This document shows positions 15,778 through 23,198 of a stretch of DNA of 28,611 nt, one piece after another (the stretch's first letter is position 1; every line of letters starts with the position of its first letter). The stretch is from SHZI01 sp049290495 (GTDB lineage: Bacteria > Pseudomonadota > Gammaproteobacteria > Steroidobacterales > GCA-2729495), in the NCBI GenBank assembly GCA_049290495.1, contig JBATNV010000152.1, positions 1-28,611 of the forward strand. The letters run 5' to 3'. A model generated the notes under the pieces. That model saw only the letters and a program-made list of their open reading frames with translations. It did not search any database and was not told where the DNA came from. The position numbers were made by a program, and so were the translations under genes.

Positions 15778-16455
15778 TTACTTGCGGTTGAGTGTGAAGC
15801 GCTGCCCCTGGCTCGCGAGCACCACCCCTTCTGGCGTAATGCTTTCGAGTGTCGGGCCCTCGGCCAGCTGGGCACCTTCGCGGTATTTGCGGCCATTGAT
15901 CACCACAAAACGTACGCCGGGTACGTCGTTGTAGACCAACAGGTCCAGATTGAGGACCGGCAGGTCGAGCATACCGGCGCCGATCAGCTGCTCCACAGTC
16001 GGCAGCCCGGGATCGGAAATAATCTTTGAGGCCGGAGACGAGCCTTTCCCGACGTCCGGTCTGGCAGCCGCTGCCACGGGTCGCTCGGCTATCTGCGTTG
16101 CCGGCGGCTCCCGGGGCAGATCGCTGTCCACTTCAGGCGCGACGACCGGCTCGACTGCCGTCGCCTCCCGCGCCAGTGCACGGACGGCCGGTGCAGTCGC
16201 CGATACCGCTGCCGGAACAGCGGCCGCTATCGGTGCGCTGAGCTTCATCGGGTCGGCCGGTGCAGAGGCCGTCGACTTGTCATACCAGAGCCAGGCCATG
16301 AAACCGATATTTACTGCGAGCACCACCGCAAGCAGGGGGACCCAGATGTTGCGCTGGCTACGATGCGTCGCATAACGCACATCGGCCAGGCCTGGCGCTG
16401 CACCGCGCTGCCGCTCGGCATCGCTCTTCCTCAGGGCATCAAGGATGAATGACAT
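15778..16455 (-). CDS. gspB: GspB/ExeB-like general secretion protein
   Basis: A 225-residue bitopic membrane protein. MSFILDALRKSDAERQRG is the typical cytoplasmic start of GspB/ExeB, followed by one membrane helix at about 36-58, an Ala/Pro-rich periplasmic linker, and a C-terminal domain (LPVLNLDLLVYNDVPGVRFVVINGRKYREGAQL onward) matching the GspB C-terminal domain. With GspA/ExeA, encoded 33 bases upstream on the same strand, it forms a complex that uses ATP to help place the type II secretin through the peptidoglycan. No other gsp genes are in the window, so the secretion apparatus would have to be encoded elsewhere. Confidence 0.88.
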   Translation of the reverse strand: MSFILDALRKSDAERQRGAAPGLADVRYATHRSQRNIWVPLLAVVLAVNIGFMAWLWYDKSTASAPADPMKLSAPIAAAVPAAVSATAPAVRALAREATAVEPVVAPEVDSDLPREPPATQIAERPVAAAARPDVGKGSSPASKIISDPGLPTVEQLIGAGMLDLPVLNLDLLVYNDVPGVRFVVINGRKYREGAQLAEGPTLESITPEGVVLASQGQRFTLNRK

Positions 16456-16488
16456 TTATGGACTACACCATGCTCTGCCTGATTCAGG

Positions 16489-18159
16489 CTAATTGGTCTG
16501 CACCAGTCGCGGCATATCGCCGCTGCTGACTTCGGAATTGATAGCTGCCTGGGTTGCCTGACCGGCAATGCCGTCTACCGGCAACTGGCGCTCGCGCTGA
16601 TAGTCACGTATCCGGTCGGCGAGATTCTCGTCATACAGTTCAGAATCCGCGGGCTCGACGGAGCTGCCCTGGATGACGGCGAGACTGTCACGCAGCCAGC
16701 GCACGCCCGGTTCACGCATGCCGGGCAGAAGCGCATTTACCGCTCCGGTCTGTGGCCGCCACAGCAACAGATATTCACCAAACCAGAACCGCGCCAGCTC
16801 CTGGCTGTCGACACGATATTCAGCGCCATCGATATCCAGTGTTGCGGCGCGATCGCCGATCCCGGTGAGCACGACCTGATGTGGATTGCTGTCCTCATCA
16901 CGAAGCGTAAGGATCACGGGCTGACCGAGTGCCCGCACCTGCTCCAGCGTACCGCGCTGATAAAGGCAATGCAGCCCGCGCTCCTCTGCCTGTACACACG
17001 GACGTCTCGAGTCGCTGTGCAGATCGACATTCCAGAGATGGAACAGCTCGCCGAAAGCCGTGTCCGTGCCGGTGCGGGCTGCGTTGTCATGCAGTAGCGG
17101 CGCGAGCGGCACCGGCGGTACCTCGTCGTTGTTGCCGGGTACCGGCGGGCGTGCCTCCGCGCCGCCAGCCGGTACGCGGGGGGGCGGTGGCGCAGCCGGA
17201 ACCACAGCAGCTTCCTGTGCGTGGTTTGCGCGCAGCCACTGCACGCCAGCGAAACCGGAAGCGAGAACGATCAACAAACCCACAACGCCCGCACCGAGCC
17301 AGCCACCGGGATGCGCCCACCAGGGCCGTCGCCAGCTGAAGCCTGTCGATGGCTCGTCGTAAACCTCGCGCACAGCCTCGCGTACCAGTTGCGGCGTAAT
17401 CTGCTGCGTCTCTCCGGTGTAGCCACCAAGCAGCGCCCGGTCTGCAATCACGTTGATCATGCGCGGCACGCCGCCGGAATGACGAAACAGCATGCGCTTG
17501 GCAGCCGGGCTAAAGATCGGCCCGATCGCACCGGCAACTTTCAGCCGGTGATCGACATAGAGACTGGTCTCGTCGCTGCTCAAAGGCTCAAGGTGATAAC
17601 GACCCGTTATCCGCTGCGCCAGCTGTCGCATATCGTTGCGCGCAAGCTGTTCACGCAGCTCTGGCTGGCCGATCAGGATGATCTGCAGGAGTTTCTGCTT
17701 GGCCGTCTCAAGATTCGTGAGCAGACGTACCTGCTCCAGAACCTCAAGGCGAAGGTTCTGCGCCTCATCGACGATCAGGATGGTGCGACGTCCGAGGCTG
17801 TGGTTGTGCAGCAGAAAGCCGTTCAGGGCGTCAGTCAGCGCCTTGACGCTGTTGCGCTGCTCAGGCAGCGCAACATGCAGCTCTTCACAGATCGCGGTCA
17901 TGAATTCGATACGCGACAGCTGTGAGTTCAGCACGACAGCAACGTCGGCGAAATCGGGTAACTGCTGCAGCAGACTGCGCACCAGGGTGGTCTTGCCAGT
18001 ACCCACTTCGCCGGTCAACTGGATAAAGCCGCCACTTTCACGGACACCGTAGATCAGGTGCGCGAGCGCTTCCGCATGCCGCTCACTCATATAGAGGTAA
18101 CGCGGATCAGGCGTGATCGAGAAGGGCTTCTCGTTCAGACCAAAAAAACTGGTGTACAT
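16489..18159 (-). CDS. gspA: GspA/ExeA-like ATPase with peptidoglycan-binding domain
   Basis: A 556-residue AAA+ protein. MYTSFFGLNEKPFSITPDPRYLY is the classic ExeA start. Walker A GEVGTGKT is at 50-57 and Walker B LIVDEAQNL near 127-136. One membrane helix follows at about 287-307, then a Pro-rich linker and a periplasmic part that ends in a peptidoglycan-binding domain (RIRDYQRERQLPVDGIAGQATQAAIN). ExeA works with ExeB (next gene) in assembly of the type II secretin. The ATG has only a GGG directly before it, so initiation may be weak or the start slightly different. Similar ATPases serve other systems (MshM, PEP-CTERM exosortase clusters), but the adjacent GspB homologue supports ExeA. 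Confidence 0.9.
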   Translation of the reverse strand: MYTSFFGLNEKPFSITPDPRYLYMSERHAEALAHLIYGVRESGGFIQLTGEVGTGKTTLVRSLLQQLPDFADVAVVLNSQLSRIEFMTAICEELHVALPEQRNSVKALTDALNGFLLHNHSLGRRTILIVDEAQNLRLEVLEQVRLLTNLETAKQKLLQIILIGQPELREQLARNDMRQLAQRITGRYHLEPLSSDETSLYVDHRLKVAGAIGPIFSPAAKRMLFRHSGGVPRMINVIADRALLGGYTGETQQITPQLVREAVREVYDEPSTGFSWRRPWWAHPGGWLGAGVVGLLIVLASGFAGVQWLRANHAQEAAVVPAAPPPPRVPAGGAEARPPVPGNNDEVPPVPLAPLLHDNAARTGTDTAFGELFHLWNVDLHSDSRRPCVQAEERGLHCLYQRGTLEQVRALGQPVILTLRDEDSNPHQVVLTGIGDRAATLDIDGAEYRVDSQELARFWFGEYLLLWRPQTGAVNALLPGMREPGVRWLRDSLAVIQGSSVEPADSELYDENLADRIRDYQRERQLPVDGIAGQATQAAINSEVSSGDMPRLVQTN

Positions 18160-18194
18160 CCCGTTCGCAAGCCTTCAGCCGGAGGCCGGCATCG

Positions 18195-19088
18195 CTAAAC
18201 GCGCTGCCGCAAAACGATAAAGCGGGCTGCCCAGCGCAGTCCATCATAAGACGGTCCGGCGTTCGCGATCGCATCTATCGACTGCTTCAGCAGTTCGTCA
18301 GCCCGTTCGCGCGCCTGTGCCATGCCAAACAGATGCGGGTAGGTCGCCTTGTCGCTGGCGAGATCGGAACCACCGGTCTTGCCGGTTTCTGCGCTACTGC
18401 CTTCGATATCGAGGATGTCGTCGCGTACCTGAAAGGCGAGTCCGAGCGCATCGACGAAGCGTTCCAGCATGTGCAGCGTGGCAAGCGGAACGTCCGCGCA
18501 ACAGTAGGCCGCCGACAGCACACTGGCACGCAAAAGGTAACCGGTCTTCAGCCGGTATATATGCTCGAGTTCGGCCGGATCCAGGCGCTTGCCTTCAGAT
18601 GTCATGTCCATCGACTGCCCGCCGGTCATGCCGCGCGAACCGCAGGCATCCGCCAGCAGCGCGACCAGCCGCACCTGGATTGGCGGATGAGCGCGCAGCG
18701 CCGGATGTGTGGCCAGCACCTCAAAAGCCAGCGGCTGCATGGCATCGGCGGCGAGGATTGCGGTGGCCTCGTCGAAAGCGCGATGGGCAGTAGGCCGCCC
18801 CCGACGCAGATCGTCATTGTCCATGGCCGGCAGATCGTCATGGATCAGCGAGAAGGTATGCATCAGCTCGATGGCAACAGCCGGTGCATCAAGCATGTCG
18901 GGCGACACCCCGAGCGCTTCACCCGTGGCATAGATCAGCAGTGGTCGTATCCGCTTGCCGCCGCTCAGCGCCGAGTAGCGCATCGCCCGGTGCAGGATGG
19001 TTGGCGCCACGCTCTCGGCCGGCAGATAGTGGTCAAGCACACCCTCGATGCGCGCGATATAGCCGTCGACCCGGTCGTTGAATGTCAT
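18195..19088 (-). CDS. ispA: Farnesyl/geranyl diphosphate synthase (polyprenyl synthetase)
   Basis: A 297-residue trans-prenyltransferase that condenses IPP with DMAPP and geranyl diphosphate. The first aspartate-rich motif is DDLPAMD (84-90), the longer spacing typical of bacterial FPP synthases; the second is DDILD (223-227). GGKRIRP at 43-49 binds IPP. The frame opens at 19208, but the ATG at 19086-19088 gives the family's N-terminus. The gene is divergent from the diphosphomevalonate decarboxylase gene, sharing a 96-base control region, so precursor supply and chain elongation sit side by side. In many gammaproteobacteria ispA lies with xseB and dxs; that arrangement is absent here. Product chain length (C15 or C20) cannot be fixed by eye, but C15 is most likely. 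Confidence 0.92.
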   Translation of the reverse strand: MTFNDRVDGYIARIEGVLDHYLPAESVAPTILHRAMRYSALSGGKRIRPLLIYATGEALGVSPDMLDAPAVAIELMHTFSLIHDDLPAMDNDDLRRGRPTAHRAFDEATAILAADAMQPLAFEVLATHPALRAHPPIQVRLVALLADACGSRGMTGGQSMDMTSEGKRLDPAELEHIYRLKTGYLLRASVLSAAYCCADVPLATLHMLERFVDALGLAFQVRDDILDIEGSSAETGKTGGSDLASDKATYPHLFGMAQARERADELLKQSIDAIANAGPSYDGLRWAARFIVLRQRV

Positions 19089-19119
19089 GTTTTCATATTC
19101 CTTGCCCGTGCAGGATAGT

Positions 19120-19157
19120 GGCTTGCGGAGAAGCCGGCTATTCCCCAAGGCTATAAT
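19120..19157 (+). promoter_or_regulatory. Probable promoter of the mvaD-kinase unit, with small inverted repeat
   Basis: A perfect TATAAT in the context GGCTATAAT lies at 19152-19157, 27 bases before the mvaD start. No good -35 is seen at 17 bases; a TTGCGG lies too far away (23 bases). The inverted repeat GGCTT-N6-AAGCC (19120-19135) covers the -35 region and could bind a regulator. A ribosome site AGGG precedes the mvaD ATG. Confidence 0.5.
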
Positions 19158-19184
19158 CTTCCGTTTAGCGGCACAGGGTTCACG

Positions 19185-20156
19185 ATGCAAGCGGTCGCGA
19201 TAGCCCACCCCAACGTGGCACTCATCAAATACTGGGGGAAACGCGCCACAGCCGGCAATCTGCCGGCCACCGGTTCCCTGTCACTGGTGCTCGGCGGACT
19301 CACAACCGAAACCCTGGTGCGTTTTGAGGCCGGCCGGCAAGGTGATTGCGTCGTCCTGGACGATCGTGAGGATGCTGAAACCTCGGCGCGCGTCTCGGCC
19401 TGCCTGGACCTCCTGCGTCGCGAGGCCGGCATTCGCGATGGTGCTGTCGTGGAATCCCGCAACGACTTTCCTACCGGCGCGGGCCTCGCTTCATCGGCAT
19501 CCGGATTCGCCGCGCTGGTTGTCGCTGGTGCCGGCGCACTCGGGCTGCGCCTGCCAGCGGCGCGGCTGGCCGAGATCGCGCGCACCGGCTCCGGCTCAGC
19601 GGCACGTTCGCTGTCCGGCGGGATCGTACTCCTGAAGAACCAGGCCGAGACCACCGTCTGCACACAGGTCTCGACACCGGCGGACTGGCCGCTGGAGATC
19701 GTGGTTGCCGTCACGGCCACCGGACAAAAGGCCGTCAGCTCGCGCCAGGGCATGGCGCTAAGCGAACAGACTTCGCCCTACTATCCCGCTTGGGTAGAAA
19801 CACATGGCGCAGATCTGGAAGCCGGTCTCGTTGCGGTTCAGAAGCGGGATTTTTTGAAGCTGGCCGAACTGGCTGAACACAACTGCCTGAAGATGCACGC
19901 CGTGATGTTGAGCACGCGCCCACCGCTCATCTACTGGACGCCGGCCACACTGGCCTGTCTGCAGCGGGTACGTGAGTTGCGTGCGGCCGGTGTACCCGTC
20001 TTCTTCACCATCGATGCGGGACCGCAGTTGAAAGCCGTCTGCCTGCCGGAAGCGGCCAGCGAAGTCGCTGCTGCACTGGCCGCCATCGACGGCGTCCGGA
20101 ATGTACTGCGCAGCTCGCTGGGTGCGGGAGCGCGACTGCGTACGGCCGGTGATTGA
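19185..20156 (+). CDS. mvaD: Diphosphomevalonate decarboxylase
   Basis: A 323-residue GHMP-superfamily enzyme that converts mevalonate 5-diphosphate to isopentenyl diphosphate with loss of CO2 and use of ATP. The N-terminal AHPNVALIKYWGKR carries the substrate-binding lysine; NDFPTGAGLASSASGFAAL (93-111) is the hallmark ATP-binding motif; SGSAARSL with R141 matches the conserved SGSACRSL of the family; and the catalytic aspartate is D277 in TIDAGPQLK. The length is normal. It overlaps the following kinase gene by eight bases if that gene starts at GTG 20149. This enzyme is specific to the mevalonate pathway. Confidence 0.95.
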   Translation: MQAVAIAHPNVALIKYWGKRATAGNLPATGSLSLVLGGLTTETLVRFEAGRQGDCVVLDDREDAETSARVSACLDLLRREAGIRDGAVVESRNDFPTGAGLASSASGFAALVVAGAGALGLRLPAARLAEIARTGSGSAARSLSGGIVLLKNQAETTVCTQVSTPADWPLEIVVAVTATGQKAVSSRQGMALSEQTSPYYPAWVETHGADLEAGLVAVQKRDFLKLAELAEHNCLKMHAVMLSTRPPLIYWTPATLACLQRVRELRAAGVPVFFTIDAGPQLKAVCLPEAASEVAAALAAIDGVRNVLRSSLGAGARLRTAGD

Positions 20157-21219
20157 AGCGAGGGCACCGGGCAAGCTCGTCATCGTCGGCGAGTACGCCG
20201 TGCTGCATGGCGCACCGGGAATTTCAGTCGCTGTCGATGTCTGCGCCGTGGCCCGGCTGGAGACCCGGTCCGGAGAGGACAGCGAGCTGGTGATACCGGA
20301 TACCGGCGCGCGGTTCCGGTTTCATTGGGATCACGCTGGCGCTCCACGCTGGGACGATCCGGCACCCGGCGCGCCTGGTTTAGCGCTGGAGTCCTGTATC
20401 GCGACCCTCAGGGCGCACCAACTGCTGCCACAGAGCGGAGCGCTGCCGGCCTGCCGGATCGAGCTCGACACCGCGGCCTTTCAGGGCCGGGACAGTTCTG
20501 ACCGGCGTATCAAGCTGGGACTCGGTTCCAGTGCAGCAATTACCGTCGCATTGATGGCTGCACTCCTGCCGTTCCTGCGCGCTGCACCGCCGTCACACGA
20601 GCAGCTGGGCGCGCTCTGCATGGAAGCACATCGGCGTCTGCAGGGTGGTGGCGGCAGCGGTATCGATGTGTTGACCGCGCTGGCCGGCGGCGTGATCAGC
20701 ATTGGTGATGTGCTGGGCACTGCGGTGTCGCGCGAAACCTCCCTGTCGTGGCCCGAGGATCTTCACATGCTCCCCGTGTGGTCCGGCAATAGCGCCTCGA
20801 CGCCTGCCATGCTGAGCCGGCTGCAGAGCTACCGTGAGCAGCAGCCGACGGCCTGTGCAAGCCATATGACAAGGCTTGGCGAGATCGCCAGCCACACGCT
20901 GTCAGCCTGGCGCACAAAACAGACCGACGCGGTTCTGGCGTCGCTGCGCAGCTATGCAGCAGCGCTGCAAGCTCTGGATCGGGATGCAGGCATCGGTATC
21001 TACAGCGGTGGACACGAAGCCATGCGCGAGATCGCGCTGGCACATGGTGCGGTCTACAAACCATCCGGTGCAGGTGGCGGGGATTTCGGCATCGCGTTGA
21101 CTGCGTCATGCGACGTTCTGGCGGCACTGCGGAAGGACTTTGCGGCTCACAGCTACCTGTGTCTGGCAGCGGGGCTCTGTGCACCCGGTCTGCGGGTGCA
21201 GTCCGGGCATCAGGGCTGA
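20149..21219 (+). CDS. mvaK2: GHMP kinase, phosphomevalonate-kinase type
   Basis: A 356-residue GHMP kinase. The start IEARAPGKLVIVGEYAVLHGAPG, the ATP loop IKLGLGSSAAITVA and the C-terminal PSGAGGGDFGIAL resemble phosphomevalonate kinase (GEYAV and GAGGGDxG) rather than mevalonate kinase (GEHAV, GAGGGG). It should convert phosphomevalonate to mevalonate diphosphate, the substrate of the enzyme encoded just before it. I take the GTG at 20149-20151 as start because the protein then begins at the first conserved strand; the frame extends upstream to an ATG at 20101 inside mvaD, and neither start has a strong ribosome site. No second kinase is in the window. It converges on HMG-CoA synthase, and the two coding ends overlap by ten bases. 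Confidence 0.85.
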   Translation: MIEARAPGKLVIVGEYAVLHGAPGISVAVDVCAVARLETRSGEDSELVIPDTGARFRFHWDHAGAPRWDDPAPGAPGLALESCIATLRAHQLLPQSGALPACRIELDTAAFQGRDSSDRRIKLGLGSSAAITVALMAALLPFLRAAPPSHEQLGALCMEAHRRLQGGGGSGIDVLTALAGGVISIGDVLGTAVSRETSLSWPEDLHMLPVWSGNSASTPAMLSRLQSYREQQPTACASHMTRLGEIASHTLSAWRTKQTDAVLASLRSYAAALQALDRDAGIGIYSGGHEAMREIALAHGAVYKPSGAGGGDFGIALTASCDVLAALRKDFAAHSYLCLAAGLCAPGLRVQSGHQG

Positions 21220-22691
21220 TAGCGGTAGTATTCGACGCCCAGATCCTGAAAGCTCCGGTCCGAGCGCGAACCGATGTGGTCGATGACGAATTCGCCGGCC
21301 AGACTGAGCTGCAGATCCTTCGGCGGCCGACCTTCGCGCAGGGTCAGATATTGCTCGGCAGAAAGGTCTATGGCCGACTCAAGGGCAGTTTCAATGCCGA
21401 TGCGCGCCGCTGAATCCTGCCAGCCCTCGACGACCCGCAGCGGAATCGCATCCGCGGCGTCACCACTGCCATAGCCGATGGCAAGCAGGTCTCTGCCGGC
21501 CAGCTCGACGCCGCGCTGCCCGGCATCGGCAAATCCGGCCGCCAGCCATGCGGGCAACGCGCCCGTATAGAGATTGCCCACTTCCCGCATCCACTCGGAA
21601 CCGAGCGTCATCTTCGCCAGTACCTGCTGGCTGAAGGCTTCGCTCTGCCGGAAAGCCTTCAGCACCGTCATGCTGAGCGGAAACACTTCTTCATGGATGC
21701 GCGCCTGGACAGCCAGCTGGTTAAGCTCAGGCACGGCATTCATTTCAGCGATGACCTCCTGGACCGCCAGGCCGGCACCGCGACTGTAGCTTGCCAGTTC
21801 ATCACGGTCTGCAGCATCGCCGCTGGCAAGCGCAAACAGGTAAGCCAGACCGAGCCCGGTCTCCGGCATACGCTGATAGGGCCGGTGCATGAATACCGCC
21901 TCAAGCTGGCGCAGATATGCGGCAGGCGACAGCGACGACCGCGAATAGAGGTCGTCGAGCGCGCGGTGAATTTCATCGATGTAGCAGTTGGTGGAATAAC
22001 GCCCGTTGTATACCGGGATGTCGAGCGAAGCTGCTTCGCTACTGCTGCCGGGGCGGGCAGTCAGCGGCTTGCGAAAATCGATGCCGCGGTACTCTGAAGC
22101 CGTGCCGGCCAGACGCAGGTCGATGCTGGCCAGTTTGGGTCTGGTCTCAAGCAGCATCGCCACCGCGCCAGCACCTTGCGTCGGCTCGCCGGTGCTGCCG
22201 CGTCCATACAGGGCCTTGTCGGTACAGACGACGATGGCCACGCCGTCGCTGCCATCGGTTTGCAGAAAACGGAGCGCGCCACGCAGCGCATAGATGCCGC
22301 CCAGACAGGCGTGCTTGAACTCGGGCACTTCACAGTTGCGCGCCAGCGGCGGCGCACCACGCGAACGCAGCGCCGCATCGACCATGCCCTTGATGATGAT
22401 CGCGCCAGCCGAGTTATCGGTACTCGACTCCGTGCCCAGGGCCAGGTAGCGGACGCTGGCCGGGTCAACCTGATAGCGATCGATGAGGCGCAGGCAGGCA
22501 TTGGCCGCCATCGTGTAGACACTTTGCCCGGGACCAAGCATACGAAAGCCGGTACCGACGACCTGGCGGATCTTTTCCCAGTCAGAGCCGGTCCATTCAC
22601 ACCACTTGTGCAGATCAACCCGGCAGGGTGGCAGGTACACGGCCATACCGCTCAGCCCGGCAATCGCCTGAGCGGTGCGCGACGAACGCAT
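21210..22691 (-). CDS. mvaS: Hydroxymethylglutaryl-CoA synthase
   Basis: A 493-residue thiolase-fold enzyme that joins acetyl-CoA and acetoacetyl-CoA to form HMG-CoA, the first committed mevalonate metabolite. The catalytic triad is visible: E88 in GTESSTDNS, the acyl-accepting C129 in EFKHACLGGIYAL and H269 in FMHRPYQRMPETGL. GRYSTNCYIDE (230-240) is also typical. It is clearly longer than the roughly 390 residues of Gram-positive MvaS and nearer the length of eukaryotic enzymes. The start is two bases after the stop of the DUF4399 gene, so translation is probably coupled. The HMG-CoA synthases of polyketide beta-branching are the main alternative, but the adjacent mvaD and kinase favour the mevalonate pathway. 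Confidence 0.92.
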   Translation of the reverse strand: MRSSRTAQAIAGLSGMAVYLPPCRVDLHKWCEWTGSDWEKIRQVVGTGFRMLGPGQSVYTMAANACLRLIDRYQVDPASVRYLALGTESSTDNSAGAIIIKGMVDAALRSRGAPPLARNCEVPEFKHACLGGIYALRGALRFLQTDGSDGVAIVVCTDKALYGRGSTGEPTQGAGAVAMLLETRPKLASIDLRLAGTASEYRGIDFRKPLTARPGSSSEAASLDIPVYNGRYSTNCYIDEIHRALDDLYSRSSLSPAAYLRQLEAVFMHRPYQRMPETGLGLAYLFALASGDAADRDELASYSRGAGLAVQEVIAEMNAVPELNQLAVQARIHEEVFPLSMTVLKAFRQSEAFSQQVLAKMTLGSEWMREVGNLYTGALPAWLAAGFADAGQRGVELAGRDLLAIGYGSGDAADAIPLRVVEGWQDSAARIGIETALESAIDLSAEQYLTLREGRPPKDLQLSLAGEFVIDHIGSRSDRSFQDLGVEYYRYQP

Positions 22692-22693
22692 GT

Positions 22694-23125
22694 TTAACGT
22701 ACTGTGATTGTGATTTGCTTCGAGATCACCTGTGGTTCATGCGGAATGTGGTTCGCGTCGCCCAGGATCAACTGCAGTGTGTGCTGACCCGGCGCAAGCG
22801 TCACTTCGGTCTCTGTCTGTGCCTTGCCGAAATGCAGGTGCTGGCTGTCTGCCGGCAGCGGCTTGCTAAGGTCGGTCGGGACCGGTGTGTCAATCAGCAG
22901 GTGATGATGGCCGCTATTGGGCTCGGCACCGCCTGCCGGCGCGAGGGTCATGCCATGAATGGCAAAAACCACCTTGAGGGGTGAAGTGACAACCTCACCA
23001 TCAAGCGGACTCACGATCGCTACCGAGGCATCGGCGGGCGACGGCGTACGGGGTATCTCAGCCTGGGCAGTCGTGCCGATCAAGGCAGCGAGCAGCAGCG
23101 CCGGGATTAGTGCTGTCTGTTTCAT
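22694..23125 (-). CDS. DUF4399 exported protein
   Basis: A 143-residue protein with a Sec signal peptide (1-22, ending AQA) and a small beta-rich domain matching DUF4399: SPLDGEVVTSPLKVVFAIHGM, NSGHHHLLID (70-79), LPADSQHLHFGKAQTE (90-105), LAPGQHTLQLILGD and HIPH (126-129). The many conserved histidines suggest metal binding, but no function is established for the family to my knowledge. A GGAG lies about 10 bases before the ATG. It is the first gene of a two-gene unit with HMG-CoA synthase, separated from it by only two bases, an odd pairing of an exported protein with a cytosolic enzyme. Confidence 0.85.
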   Translation of the reverse strand: MKQTALIPALLLAALIGTTAQAEIPRTPSPADASVAIVSPLDGEVVTSPLKVVFAIHGMTLAPAGGAEPNSGHHHLLIDTPVPTDLSKPLPADSQHLHFGKAQTETEVTLAPGQHTLQLILGDANHIPHEPQVISKQITITVR

Positions 23126-23161
23126 GCGAGGAATCTCCGCTTACCGGAATATTGGTCAATG

Positions 23162-23191
23162 ATACTAACCGACCCGGCTGTGCAGTGTAAT
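23162..23191 (-). promoter_or_regulatory. Possible promoter of the DUF4399-HMG-CoA synthase unit
   Basis: On the minus strand, ATTACA (23186-23191) and TAGTAT (23162-23167) are separated by 18 bases and lie 36 bases before the DUF4399 start. A hairpin with arms ACCCGG (23172-23177) and CCGGGT (23194-23199) follows the fadE stop in the same place and could end fadE transcription, though it has no T-run. Confidence 0.3.
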
Positions 23192-23198
23192 GACCGGG

